From Pedobacter cryoconitis (GTDB taxonomy: Bacteria; Bacteroidota; Bacteroidia; Sphingobacteriales; Sphingobacteriaceae): a DNA stretch of 64,000 nucleotides. Position numbers and translations under genes: made by a program. This document shows, in pieces, positions 16,903 through 25,912 of the stretch; within the stretch, counting starts at the first letter, position 1; every line of letters begins with the position of its first letter. Under the pieces are notes generated by a model, which did not search any database, was not told the origin of the DNA, and worked only from the letters and a program-made list of their open reading frames with translations. The stretch covers positions 2,046,001-2,110,000 of the forward strand of contig NZ_CP014504.1 of the NCBI RefSeq assembly GCF_001590605.1, read 5' to 3'.

Positions 16903-17201
16903 TGGGATATAATATCCTGTTCCATCCTGCTGCCAAAAGTGAATACACAAAAGCTTATCAATGGTACTAAAAGCACTTAGAGGGCTTAGGAGACCGTCTT
17001 AGTCGAGCCGTCGAAAAGCAGATTAAAGTCATTTCAAATAATCCAGAACACTATCAGATTAAAAAGCGCAATTGTCGAGAAAGCAAGGTAGATGTCTTTC
17101 CATACATTATTGTGTATAAAATTTATCAGAAAACTAACGATATTTTAATCGTAGCTGTATTTCACACAAGCAGGAAACCCGTTAAAAAATCTCGTAAATA
17201 G
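16902..17201 (+). pseudogene. ParE/RelE-type toxin with a nonsense codon
   Basis: The 100-codon frame is complete except for a TAA at codon 23 (16968-16970). It reads MGYNILFHPAAKSEYTKAY then QWY, stop, KHLEGLGDRLSRAVEKQI, then KVDVFPYIIVYKIYQ and AVFHTSRKP. These are the standard ParE/RelE features: an N-terminal strand, EY..A..WY, the FPYxIxY strand and the H-S/T-x-R-K/R-P end. Most family members have Glu after WY, so one G-to-T change (GAA to TAA) would explain the stop. The rest of the frame has no other lesion, so inactivation looks recent. A sequencing error or readthrough would be the alternative. Confidence 0.75.
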
Positions 17202-17355
17202 ACTAAGTAGCGCTAAATTTAATAAAACAACTTGCATCTGTAATGACTACAACGCGCTCAAAGGGTTAGACATTTATGAAAAGCAAAGTCCACATTAACC
17301 ACATTATTTCTATATTGAACTTTCAGAAAAAGCGTGAATGCCTTCCTAATCCCTA

Positions 17356-18285
17356 TTATTTATCAAAAACATTCCATTTATTCTCAGACAATTTCATTTT
17401 AGGAGCTTCCTCAAAAACCCCGTCAAACAAACTCAGTAAAACTTCAGTTTTACAACTCGAAATCTCATCAAGCTTTTCCAAAATATTAACATGCGCGTTT
17501 AATACTTTGCCATTAACCACACTTATCTCATATGATGCTTCAATTCTAAAAGAATAACTCTGAGGATTAAGTTTTACACCATTTATACTTAACGTACTTA
17601 AATGACTACTATTAGTGATTCGGCTATTCATCTTCAAATTTACAACATCTTTGTTCCTGGAAATTGCAGAACCCAACATAACATACTCAATAGTCACATT
17701 TGAGGACAGTCCAGATTTGCAGCTATGCCCCGAAGTCTGAGAACCTTTTCCAGAATCAGCAAAATGCTTAAAACTGTAAACCTCTGGCAACATAAGCAGG
17801 TAATTCCAATTATTTCTTAATGCTTCATGAGTATTCAATAATCCTTTTTCATAACTAACTGTAAATCCTATCCGCTCACTATCCGTAATAAAAAGATTAG
17901 GTACCAGATCAGTCTTCGCCTTTTCCCAGTCACTCAGCAATACCTCCTTATTACGTATATCGAATAGCTCTCCGTTAAACCTGCGTGCAACCTTATAAAA
18001 AGGAGAAATTTTAGCAATTGCAGTAAGATCTTCGACAGAATTTTCAAGCGACTTATTTGCCGTCTTAATTAAAACATCCTTCAGCTCTATAGTATTTATA
18101 ATTTCATCAGATTTTATTGACTGATCAAACAGATATCTGCACTCCATCGTATAACCAGATGGATCTTCATCCTGAACAGATAACATTTCAGTCTTGACCT
18201 CTACTTTATATTCAGCACTAAAGCTTTTCAAGTTTAAGAGCTCTTTATTATAAGGTTCACCAAACAGCAAGGATCTTATTGACAT
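17356..18285 (-). CDS. Hypothetical 309-aa protein at the end of the effector operon
   Basis: The family is not recognised. The product is soluble, starts MSIRSLLFGEPYNKELLNLK and has no signal peptide. It lies 35 bases after the DUF4259 gene in the VgrG-effector-immunity row. It is beta-rich, with alternating charged and hydrophobic residues (VTIEYVMLGSAISRN, KVLNAHVNILEKLDEI). A third immunity protein or an adaptor that loads effector onto VgrG are both reasonable from position, but the sequence does not decide. Confidence 0.55.
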   Translation of the reverse strand: MSIRSLLFGEPYNKELLNLKSFSAEYKVEVKTEMLSVQDEDPSGYTMECRYLFDQSIKSDEIINTIELKDVLIKTANKSLENSVEDLTAIAKISPFYKVARRFNGELFDIRNKEVLLSDWEKAKTDLVPNLFITDSERIGFTVSYEKGLLNTHEALRNNWNYLLMLPEVYSFKHFADSGKGSQTSGHSCKSGLSSNVTIEYVMLGSAISRNKDVVNLKMNSRITNSSHLSTLSINGVKLNPQSYSFRIEASYEISVVNGKVLNAHVNILEKLDEISSCKTEVLLSLFDGVFEEAPKMKLSENKWNVFDK

Positions 18286-18320
18286 ATTAAATTATTTATA
18301 TAAATAAAACGTATTTCATA

Positions 18321-18734
18321 TCAATCACCTTTCCCCCTAAGTCTTTCAATCAGATCTTGCTGGACACTAACCCATTGCTCATATTCATCACTTTCCAACC
18401 ATAACTCCCTCAATTCAGAATGTCCTGGAAAATGTAGAATTTTATCAACTACTTTAATTGCCAATTGAGTTAATAATTCCCAGTCTATAACTTTAGAAAA
18501 TTTGTTATCTGCAATCTCCTTTGGAAAATCTTCACTCTTAGCACCTTTCTGTGCGGCAACAATTTCAGCTGCAGCCAGGGCTTCAAAGCTTTCATCACTG
18601 TCAATAAACTCTTCCTGATCCACAATAAAGTGAAACACTTCTTTTAACCTATTTTCAGATGGCTTAGCTAAGAAATCATTTAGCCAATCAATTGCACCGT
18701 CATTTTCAAAATTTCTATTGCCCCAGGCTCCCAT
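18321..18734 (-). CDS. DUF4259-family protein, probable immunity protein
   Basis: The 137-aa product starts MGAWGNRNFENDGAIDWLND, the hallmark opening of DUF4259 (M-G-A-W-G-x-x-x-F-E-N-D-x-A-x-D-W). An acidic helical body follows, with AAAEIVAAQKGAK in the middle. The family is common behind polymorphic toxins and in mixed immunity clusters, which is its setting here, two genes after a GIY-YIG effector. It is soluble and acts in the cytoplasm. Whether it protects against this effector or another one is not known. Confidence 0.75.
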   Translation of the reverse strand: MGAWGNRNFENDGAIDWLNDFLAKPSENRLKEVFHFIVDQEEFIDSDESFEALAAAEIVAAQKGAKSEDFPKEIADNKFSKVIDWELLTQLAIKVVDKILHFPGHSELRELWLESDEYEQWVSVQQDLIERLRGKGD

Positions 18735-18738
18735 TCTA

Positions 18739-19425
18739 TCAAACAGCTATGTTATCATAAAAACGCGCTAAATCAAAACCTTTTGACTTAGCTAACTCAT
18801 AATAGCTCAAATTCGGATCAAGATCAATCTGTGCATATATTTTATTTCTTAAGTCAGGAAAGTACATCAAATCACGATCTTTTATGTAGACCGGTCTTCT
18901 AAATTCCACATCAATCAAATCTGCCCTATCTTGCAAGAACAAACATGCATCTCCAATTATAGCAGGCACGGAAATAGAAGATTTTAAATTTACACCTAAG
19001 GCGGCTTCATTTGCTATTTTCGTATGGACTGACAATTCGCCTCTGTCGAGTACCATACCACCATTTTTATTGTTAATATGTTCTGGAAACTCCACTTTTG
19101 TGTAATCAACTTTTTCATGTCCAATAATGCCCCAGGGTAAAATATTCATATCACCATTGATATTTCTCGTAAAAACTCTTGGGATGAGAACTTCGGTAGA
19201 AGATAATTCAGGTTTGTCATTGATTCCGGTATACATTTCAATCAATTGACAACCATTATGGCTCATGGCTAAATATGGATAATAGTCATCCTGATGACTA
19301 TTAATATCCACTACCTTATGATATTGATTATTAACATCAAACAGAACTCTACCAAAAACAAATTTATTCTTGGTCCGTGTTTCCAAATAGAAAATATCTC
19401 CTGGTTTTAATTGTGTTTTCTTCAT
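18739..19425 (-). CDS. Imm26-like immunity protein
   Basis: The product begins MKKTQLKPGDIFYLETRTKN and then KFVFGRVLFDV. This G-D-I-F then F-G-R-V opening is the conserved start of Imm26-type immunity proteins, here followed by a longer C-terminal half (about 228 aa in all). The ATG at 19425 sits two bases after the effector stop. Another ATG at 19437 would overlap it. Being the first gene after the toxin tip, it is the most likely cognate antidote for the GIY-YIG nuclease domain. Family assignment is by motif only. Confidence 0.65.
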   Translation of the reverse strand: MKKTQLKPGDIFYLETRTKNKFVFGRVLFDVNNQYHKVVDINSHQDDYYPYLAMSHNGCQLIEMYTGINDKPELSSTEVLIPRVFTRNINGDMNILPWGIIGHEKVDYTKVEFPEHINNKNGGMVLDRGELSVHTKIANEAALGVNLKSSISVPAIIGDACLFLQDRADLIDVEFRRPVYIKDRDLMYFPDLRNKIYAQIDLDPNLSYYELAKSKGFDLARFYDNIAV

Positions 19426-19427
19426 CC

Positions 19428-21497
19428 TTATGGACATTTTATAAGTTTACTAAAATATTCAAATTTCGCCTTGCTTAAAGCATTTATTTTATTCCAGATT
19501 GGCATTCCTTTTTGCAGTTTGGAATTAAGTAATTTAATATAATGCTGCTCCATTGTGGCAGTTTGAAATGCGTTCCATTTTTTTCCACCTTCAATCACCT
19601 CATAATCTAACTTACCTTCTTTAATTAATTGATTTAATCCCTTTTCAACAGCGTGCTGTGAAGCTCTCTTCTCCATCCCCTGAACAGTCTTACCAACATA
19701 ATAGGTTTCATCTGTCACCGGATCGAAGTATCTATAAATATCTGTAGTACGAATTGTTGGATCATTATAAACCGAATTTGGGAACTTAGGTCCAGGGCCA
19801 TTATGAACCAGAATACCTATTTCTCCGACAAAATAATTATGAACCTCTTCAACTTCAAAGTTAAAAGTATCACATTCTTCTTCTATAAGAAAAATACTAT
19901 TTATACTATATTCCTTGTTATTTAAGCCAAGCACCTTCATTCCCACTGCTAAATCGCCAGCTTCTACCCACTCATTTTCACTTTCTACCCATATCCTGTG
20001 CTTACTTGTACAGCGGATAAACTCATTTTCTATTCCAATCTGAAGGATTCGTTCTGTTGAATTTTTAAAGACAGCAGGCACCTTACGTACTACCACTTCT
20101 CTGCTTTCAAAACTGTAAGCGAATACCTCATCCCCTTTCTCAAGTAATTCAATTGGAATATCTCCCAAAGGTGTTTTAACCTTTGTTCCAGCAACAAAGC
20201 AATAAATAAATTTGCCAAGATCATCCCAGGTTTTTGCTACTCCCTTAGCCGCATTTTCCATTAATTCTTTTACACAAACAACATTGTGCACAAGAAAGCT
20301 CTTCTCTCCAATAAAGTAAGTATTCCAGCCCTCTACTTCTATATTAAAAACAGTAACTAACTCATAAGATCGCTCGTCACCCTCACTATTAACAATTTCC
20401 GGTTGCAGTATTTTATCAAATTTATAGACAACCTGCTGTACAACTGCTGCTTTACCATTAAACAACTGAACCGTATCTCCTTGTTTTAGTAAACCAGCTT
20501 CCTTCCATTCACTATTGGCATAAAAAGGATGTTCAGGAGTGGTATTAATAATTTCTCCGTCTATTGTCAACTCTACAATCGTATCTGCCTGCTGTTCAAA
20601 AACATTCAGTATGCTTTTTAAGCCGGTTTCGCCAGTTTCCTCGTTGTATGACCAAACCTCATCACCACTCACAAGCTCTTCTATATTTTTTGTTCCATTC
20701 GCTGTCTGGACTGGTGTACCGGCCACAAAACATGCCTTAGCAATACAAAGTCCAGCCTCTCTTAATGAAAACTCAGATACGGTAGTCGCAAATTTTTTCA
20801 CCAGTAATAAAGCTGCTTCTTTTGCTGCTATAATTCCTGCTATTTTTTTCAGGGTCATCTTGCTCCCAGCTTCAGCTACTCCTTTTGCTCCACCTTTCAT
20901 TGCGCCTATAATAAGCTCATCAGCACCTAACGTACATACATCAAGTACAACCAAACCAAGATTCCCGGCAGCTTTCCAATAATGTTTAGTTTGAATCGAA
21001 TGAACATAATCCCTTCCACTGCCCCAGACCGGTATAAATCCTTCCCAAAATCCAGATTCTCCTACAGATTTCCTTTCCAGATCATATTCGTCGGAGGCTT
21101 CATTTGCTGCTTGATTAGCTTTACTGATTTCATCAAGCGATTCTTTTGATAAGCTCCAGGACAATGGAAGTTGACCGCTTGTTATAAATTTGATTTCACT
21201 CGAAGGATCAATGGCACAGTGGAGACAGCTTTTACCAATCAATGGATGGGATCCGTTAACTTTCACCTTATCATAAGTATCTGTCCAAACTGTTGGAATG
21301 GGATGACATGGTTTTTGAGTTGTAGTACACATTCCATAGTTAGGGATATTCACCATATAGGTTTTATCACTATCTGTTGCTACTAATAATTTTTGTACAT
21401 GGGTCGTGGTGTTAGAAGTAACATTAATTGGCATTACGCCCGCTCCTTTGTTACAGTGAGTAAGCGCACCAGTCACTATATATTCTAAATCGTCCAT
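19428..21497 (-). CDS. T6SS effector: PAAR-like (DUF4280), two tandem HINT domains, GIY-YIG nuclease tip
   Basis: The 689-aa protein reads as modules. Residues 1-110 are a DUF4280 PAAR-like tip (IVTGALTHCNKGAG, paired Cys near 57-63 and 93-96) that caps the VgrG spike. Residues 150-250 are a linker with GFIPVWGSGRDYVHS. HINT 1 runs from CFVAGTPV (about 256) through TTPEHPFY to FLVHN (about 404). After about 30 residues, HINT 2 runs from CFVAGTKV (about 437) through CTSKHRIWV to ILVHN (about 572). The last 100 residues carry DIYRYFDPVTDETYYVGKT and KRASQH, a GIY-YIG endonuclease motif set. HINT domains release toxin tips by self-cleavage. Two in a row is unusual and looks like a replaced toxin cassette. 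It follows VgrG by 18 bases and precedes Imm26-like and DUF4259 genes. Confidence 0.85.
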   Translation of the reverse strand: MDDLEYIVTGALTHCNKGAGVMPINVTSNTTTHVQKLLVATDSDKTYMVNIPNYGMCTTTQKPCHPIPTVWTDTYDKVKVNGSHPLIGKSCLHCAIDPSSEIKFITSGQLPLSWSLSKESLDEISKANQAANEASDEYDLERKSVGESGFWEGFIPVWGSGRDYVHSIQTKHYWKAAGNLGLVVLDVCTLGADELIIGAMKGGAKGVAEAGSKMTLKKIAGIIAAKEAALLLVKKFATTVSEFSLREAGLCIAKACFVAGTPVQTANGTKNIEELVSGDEVWSYNEETGETGLKSILNVFEQQADTIVELTIDGEIINTTPEHPFYANSEWKEAGLLKQGDTVQLFNGKAAVVQQVVYKFDKILQPEIVNSEGDERSYELVTVFNIEVEGWNTYFIGEKSFLVHNVVCVKELMENAAKGVAKTWDDLGKFIYCFVAGTKVKTPLGDIPIELLEKGDEVFAYSFESREVVVRKVPAVFKNSTERILQIGIENEFIRCTSKHRIWVESENEWVEAGDLAVGMKVLGLNNKEYSINSIFLIEEECDTFNFEVEEVHNYFVGEIGILVHNGPGPKFPNSVYNDPTIRTTDIYRYFDPVTDETYYVGKTVQGMEKRASQHAVEKGLNQLIKEGKLDYEVIEGGKKWNAFQTATMEQHYIKLLNSKLQKGMPIWNKINALSKAKFEYFSKLIKCP

Positions 21498-21515
21498 AGA
21501 ATAATTTTGAGAGTG

Positions 21516-23381
21516 TTAAAATATCTGAGTATCGTGAGAATGGATATTAATCTGGGTATCTGCCTCTGCATTGATGGTTCCCGAAGTTGCCTTTAAAATG
21601 ATATCCTTAGCTAATGCCTGAAGCTCAACATTACTCTCCAAAGCTTTAATTATAATATCTTTTAAATTTGCAGTAAGCAGGATATTACGCTCAGCTGCTA
21701 TTAAACTAATATCCTCAGTATCAGCTGTAGCTTCAATACTCTTTTTGGCACTAACTACAATCTTACCCTCTCCACTTCCTTCTTTTCCGTTTTCATCTAC
21801 GCCTGGTTGTGCATTCAAAGTAATGCTGTTCCCTGCATTAACAACTAAATCTGTGGTATTAATGGTAAACGTATTCGGAACAGAAAGAGTTGCACTTCCA
21901 TTACCATGCATCTTTAAAATATTCCCGCTTGGATCTTTAACAGTAACACTTCCCTTACTATCATCCAATCGAACCATACAGCCACTTCTGGTGATCAGAC
22001 TTTTAATTTTATTTCCTTCATTACCGCCGCTTCCATTTTTACCATGAAAAATACTTCCTATAACAATAGGTCTGGCTATATTACCTTCTTCAAATGCAAT
22101 GAGTACCTGATCTCCTTTTTCAGGAATAAAGACAAAACCCCTGTTTTTATTAACCTTATCACTGCTTCCGGCATCGGGCGTAATGACTCTCAACCATTCT
22201 GTATCATTATTTGTCTGACAAGCCCATTTAAATTTCACTTTTACACGTCCTTGACCTTTAGGATCATTATTATCCACCACATTAGCCAATTGCAGATCAG
22301 GATTAGGCCTTATATAATCTTTAAATAATAAACGATCAGTTGTAGAAACCAGCCCTTCAAAAGAATTAGCATAGCGCCCACGCTCATCAATTGTGTGATT
22401 AACAGAAGTGATTAGAAATTTACCAAGACTTTCAGTGGCAAAAGAAATCCCTTGTTTTAAACTCATGGTAATTTCTACAATTGACCCCAAAGCTACCTGT
22501 GGATTATCGCCAGAACCGCTTATTTTCAGGAGTTTACTGATATTTGCTTTCTCTTCATTATCAACGTGATTTTTAATATCACTCCCACTATCAACCCTGA
22601 TAGATGTTGGCTGATTAAAAGTTTTACTGTATATCTTATTAGAGGCATTTATTGCATGGATCAAATCTGCTCTCCCGCTAGCATTTCCGGTACTCTCACT
22701 TTGCAGCATTTCATCCTGCTTGGGATTATAAGCGAATCTTTTATTTTTAATTGGTGCTACTTCCATTCCATATTGCAGGCTATGGACATCTCTTCCATAA
22801 AACAGGGGAATTTCCTTTTGCTGATCGGGCTTACCGAAATTAAGGTTCATACCATCATAGAAAAACCATTCGTAATATTCACCACTCAAACGGTTCAGGA
22901 ATTCAAAATCACTCTCCCGATATTGGATTACATAATCAATAGGATTTTTACGGGTTGCGTTGGTTATAATCCTCAAATCATTTACTGGCGTATCATGAGT
23001 AGCCATGGAAACAATTTCATTTAGTGATTTGTCCAAATAAGAGCCCAGATCAGGGCCCCTGTCAATCAATATAGTTGGACTATACCCACTGACTACTAAA
23101 ATACCATGATAACCGTTGCTTTGCGTAAGTTCTACTTTAGTGACTATCCCAACAAAGTTTTGCAGAGGTTGCATGATATACCCTATTGATGCACTTAGAG
23201 TTTCTCCTACAAAGTCACGACTATCATCCAAAGTAATCAGCCCAGGTAAACCCAGCTGATCATGGTTAAACTTAAGTTCAAAATAATGATGAGCGTTAAA
23301 TTTTTGTTTAAGCGAAAAAGAAGTAAAATGCGTAATAGCTTTATTACCTATGTGTATTTCCTTTATTAGATTTATTTCCAT
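21516..23381 (-). CDS. vgrG: VgrG/TssI spike protein of a type VI secretion system
   Basis: The ATG at 23381 gives MEINLIKEIHIGNKAITHF; another ATG lies six codons earlier. Residues 1-330 match the gp27-like baseplate part, with FVGIVTKVELTQ and QYRESDFEFLNRL. About residues 355-450 form the gp5 OB-fold: DPKGQGRVKVKFKWACQT, then FVFIPEKGDQVLIAFEEGN and PIVIGSIFHG. The C-terminus is a repetitive beta-helix (ISLIAAERNILLTANLKDII and similar turns) ending INIHSHDTQIF. It trimerises at the tip of the Hcp tube and carries the PAAR-like effector encoded next. No other T6SS structural genes are in the window, so this is an orphan effector module relying on a core cluster elsewhere. Confidence 0.9.
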   Translation of the reverse strand: MEINLIKEIHIGNKAITHFTSFSLKQKFNAHHYFELKFNHDQLGLPGLITLDDSRDFVGETLSASIGYIMQPLQNFVGIVTKVELTQSNGYHGILVVSGYSPTILIDRGPDLGSYLDKSLNEIVSMATHDTPVNDLRIITNATRKNPIDYVIQYRESDFEFLNRLSGEYYEWFFYDGMNLNFGKPDQQKEIPLFYGRDVHSLQYGMEVAPIKNKRFAYNPKQDEMLQSESTGNASGRADLIHAINASNKIYSKTFNQPTSIRVDSGSDIKNHVDNEEKANISKLLKISGSGDNPQVALGSIVEITMSLKQGISFATESLGKFLITSVNHTIDERGRYANSFEGLVSTTDRLLFKDYIRPNPDLQLANVVDNNDPKGQGRVKVKFKWACQTNNDTEWLRVITPDAGSSDKVNKNRGFVFIPEKGDQVLIAFEEGNIARPIVIGSIFHGKNGSGGNEGNKIKSLITRSGCMVRLDDSKGSVTVKDPSGNILKMHGNGSATLSVPNTFTINTTDLVVNAGNSITLNAQPGVDENGKEGSGEGKIVVSAKKSIEATADTEDISLIAAERNILLTANLKDIIIKALESNVELQALAKDIILKATSGTINAEADTQINIHSHDTQIF

Positions 23382-23586
23382 GATAATAAAATTTACCATG
23401 AATATATTTGTTTATTGCTTAAAATTATTTTTATTACGTCAACCGGGTTATTATACTGGTATACAGTACTATTATCGATGTATTTTACATTAAGAAAGCA
23501 TAAAAATAACTACCAATTCTATGGAATGAAAAGGAAAAATAAATCAAAACACATTGAAAAAGAAGGCATTACTGCTATAATTGATA

Positions 23587-23690
23587 TTAGTCACTTATTA
23601 CTCCTGTAAAAAAAGTCAGAGCAGATTCATTATCAATCGGCTTCCAATTAGTAAGTTCAATGTGTTTATTCTTCCCTTCTTCAGTATGAT
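23587..23690 (-). pseudogene. 3' fragment of a lipoprotein-gene paralogue
   Basis: The minus strand reads HIELTNWKPIDNESALTFF and TGVISD then stop. It is closely similar to the end of the intact lipoprotein at 25426 (HIKLVNWKPIDNKSALMFLRE). Only the last 30 or so codons remain. Confidence 0.5.
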
Positions 23691-23710
23691 TGATTTATGG
23701 AAGTCAGATT

Positions 23711-23893
23711 ATGCGTAACAATAAAACTGGCAAATACTATTCACAACCACTTGAAGATCCAAAAAATGCAGATAAAAGACGTGCAAAGGTAGGTCTACCT
23801 CCCGTTGAAGAATATGTAAGCCAATGGGGCATTAAGAGGAGTATTGAACAGTATGGTAAGAACCTGTCTGAAGATCAGACAATAGTGGTTTAA
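23711..23893 (+). CDS. Small 60-aa frame inside a dispersed 160-bp repeat
   Basis: The frame starts MRNNKTGKYYSQPLEDPKN and ends SEDQTIVV. The family is not recognised. The first 160 bases recur, about 90% identical, at 39039-39199, where a one-base insertion truncates the frame. It is probably the tail of an effector or immunity gene copied during cassette shuffling; a free-standing gene is possible. Confidence 0.3.
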   Translation: MRNNKTGKYYSQPLEDPKNADKRRAKVGLPPVEEYVSQWGIKRSIEQYGKNLSEDQTIVV

Positions 23894-23910
23894 TAATGAA
23901 ATTCCGCATT

Positions 23911-24381
23911 TCAATGTGACGGAGGAAGTTTTATATAATCCTCAATCGGTGGCTGAGGTTTCTTGGGCTCAGATAAATAAGCCCTTGTGACTTTCATAGT
24001 CTTTCCATCAGGCTCTATGAAAAAAAACTTGTGCCTATCAATCTTTTCTTTACCGTATTGAGCAACAATATCTATCAACTGAGTGATTGAAATAGTGTTG
24101 ATTTTACTAAATGACTCAATAGAAATGTTTTTTACATCACCAGAACGATCACGGCGTGAGAAAAAGACTACATCAGTATTCCATGGGTAACACTTACACT
24201 GTAATATATATCCTTTATATTTTACGTCTGTTTCAATTTTAAACATTCTATCTTGTATAGGCACATTAGATGTATCTAATTTATAATATACGGTATCTAA
24301 TTTTTCTTTCTTGTTTTGTGCTCCAACCCTTTGAAATGAAACTAGCATCAGGCCAAAAAATAATATAATATATTTCATCAT
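23911..24381 (-). CDS. Small exported protein, candidate immunity protein
   Basis: Starts at 24381 or 24378 give MMKYIILFFGLMLVSFQRVG and AQ, a clear Sec signal peptide with cleavage near residue 22. The mature part is about 135 aa, with MFKIETDVKYKGYILQCKCY and a proline-rich end PKKPQPPIEDYIKLPPSH. The family is not recognised. It begins two bases after the end of a decayed frame with a zinc-peptidase motif (HELAH), so it was probably the periplasmic immunity protein of that effector. If the effector is dead, this gene is a leftover antidote. Confidence 0.55.
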   Translation of the reverse strand: MMKYIILFFGLMLVSFQRVGAQNKKEKLDTVYYKLDTSNVPIQDRMFKIETDVKYKGYILQCKCYPWNTDVVFFSRRDRSGDVKNISIESFSKINTISITQLIDIVAQYGKEKIDRHKFFFIEPDGKTMKVTRAYLSEPKKPQPPIEDYIKLPPSH

Positions 24382-24382
24382 T

Positions 24383-25061
24383 TTAAAAATTACGACCAGG
24401 ATTAGGCAGGTTAACAATCGAAACTAGCTGAAATTTATTAAAGTCATTTAATTCAGTCTCAGAATCTGTCCAATGAGCTAACTCATGAATGCTATTGAAC
24501 AATAAACTTCTTGTAGCACTACAAACTTATGTATAGATACCTCCTACACCATAATTCTAGACATAATTGCCATTAACTATGGCATTATGACTAAAGATAT
24601 GCCAGTATCCTGATTAATAAATGTATTAGCAGATGTGAAAGTTCCTGCTGATGCACCATCATTATAAATTACAAAGTCCTCTAATTTCATGTTATCAATT
24701 TGTGAAATTCCTAAACTTGCATATCCACTTTGCTCTAATGAGAAATTAACGCTGTATTGATGATATTGACTTCCGTAATATGGAAGTCCATCCGCACTTT
24801 CAACATCATAAGCAGTTGTCGTTTTTGTATTAGCATTTGAAATTTCTTTTAAATTATCTGATTTTACAGTATCAAAGAAGTCTTTAAAGACTTTGATTCC
24901 ATGAATATTTGAAATTCAGCTAAAGTCAAAAAAGTTTTTGTGTTATTAGATGTGTATTTATTTGTTAATTTAAATTGTATTTCGAAGCAATTCTTTGTGC
25001 ATCTAAATCTTATTTTTTTGACAATTTGGCTTTTTTGACAAGAAAATAAAAATATAATCAT
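24383..25061 (-). pseudogene. Decayed effector remnants including an HELAH zinc-peptidase motif
   Basis: The 3' part reads SATRSLLFNSIHELAHWTDS and ETELNDFNKFQLVSIVNL to a TAA at 24383. Two in-frame stops lie just upstream (NGNYV stop NYGVGGIYT stop). HELAH codons are at 24473-24487. Further upstream (24577-24860) a different frame is coding-like: YHQYSVNFSLEQSGYASLG and LEDFVIYNDGASAGTFTSAN to a TAG at 24577. It is preceded, after another shift, by a short lipoprotein-like start MIIFLFSCQKS at 25061. These are one or two broken genes. HExxH at the end of a toxin next to a small exported gene fits a metallopeptidase effector with its immunity protein. Coordinates are outer limits. Confidence 0.45.
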
Positions 25062-25125
25062 GCCGAAGGCAATGATAATTGTAATTTCATATAAAGAAAT
25101 TTGGATATTTCTCTATATGAAATTA

Positions 25126-25341
25126 TTAGTAATTGAACCTCTTAGAGAAAAAGTAAACTACTCTTAAAAAGATTAGTATGAAATTAACTAACAAGAGACC
25201 TTCAAATAAATATAGACAGAATTGGTAAGGAAACATTAAATGATTAGCCTTTGCTACATTCAAAGCCACAACAGATACAAATAGTAACACCAAAGTTAAC
25301 GGTAAATAGGTTAAGAGCCTGCGAAATTTTGAGATGTTCAT
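25126..25341 (-). CDS. Small inner-membrane protein, two helices
   Basis: This 71-aa protein has two hydrophobic segments (TYLPLTLVLLFVSVVALNVA and FCLYLFEGLLLVNFILIFLR) between a basic start (MNISKFRRL) and a basic end (FFSKRFNY). The family is not recognised. It lies between a decayed effector and a lipoprotein gene on the same strand. In such rows small membrane proteins can be immunity proteins against membrane- or wall-targeting effectors; that is inference. Confidence 0.45.
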   Translation of the reverse strand: MNISKFRRLLTYLPLTLVLLFVSVVALNVAKANHLMFPYQFCLYLFEGLLLVNFILIFLRVVYFFSKRFNY

Positions 25342-25425
25342 GATTTATAATTTAGCATTTCTCCAAGTTATACATTAACTTCCAATAACCAAATAGTAAT
25401 TAAGGTTAAGAGTTAAAATTTCATA

Positions 25426-25830
25426 CTATTCACGTAAAAACATTAAAGCAGATTTATTATCAATTGGCTTCCAATTAACAAGTTTAATATGCTTATTATC
25501 CCCTAATTCGTTATCATTAATTATCTCAATATTAATGCCTTTTAATTGATCTCCTTTTTTATCATCGAACATTTCAGAAAAAGGTTTAACAGCCCCATTA
25601 TTTGAAATATAAGTAGGATTGCTAATTGCATAATCCATCGTTTTAAGGAATTCCATAAATTTATAAACCAGCTCTTTTTCTTCTTCTTTACTCCTGGCCC
25701 TCTTAATCTGATCCCATTGATCATTTAAAATTCCATTCATATTTTTTTTATTTGAAATGGAGCCAGACTCTTTCTGAACACAAGAAGCTGTGAAAAATAA
25801 AACAATTATATAAACGAATACTGTCTTCAT
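25426..25830 (-). CDS. Small lipoprotein with decayed paralogues nearby
   Basis: The 134-aa product starts MKTVFVYIIVLFFTASCVQK, a lipoprotein signal with lipobox TASC (Cys17), so it should be membrane-anchored. The mature part is acidic and helical (QWDQIKRARSKEEEKELVYK) and ends KLVNWKPIDNKSALMFLRE. The family is not recognised. Fragments of its 3' end recur at 23587 and, more weakly, at 26560, showing that this gene was duplicated and lost repeatedly inside the effector region. A periplasmic immunity role fits that pattern. Confidence 0.55.
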   Translation of the reverse strand: MKTVFVYIIVLFFTASCVQKESGSISNKKNMNGILNDQWDQIKRARSKEEEKELVYKFMEFLKTMDYAISNPTYISNNGAVKPFSEMFDDKKGDQLKGINIEIINDNELGDNKHIKLVNWKPIDNKSALMFLRE

Positions 25831-25912
25831 TTTAATTGATATTTTTTCTCTTAGTCCTTTTTACATTCATTGTATAAACACAGAACGATGTGAGATCCTT
25901 AATTTTAACTGA

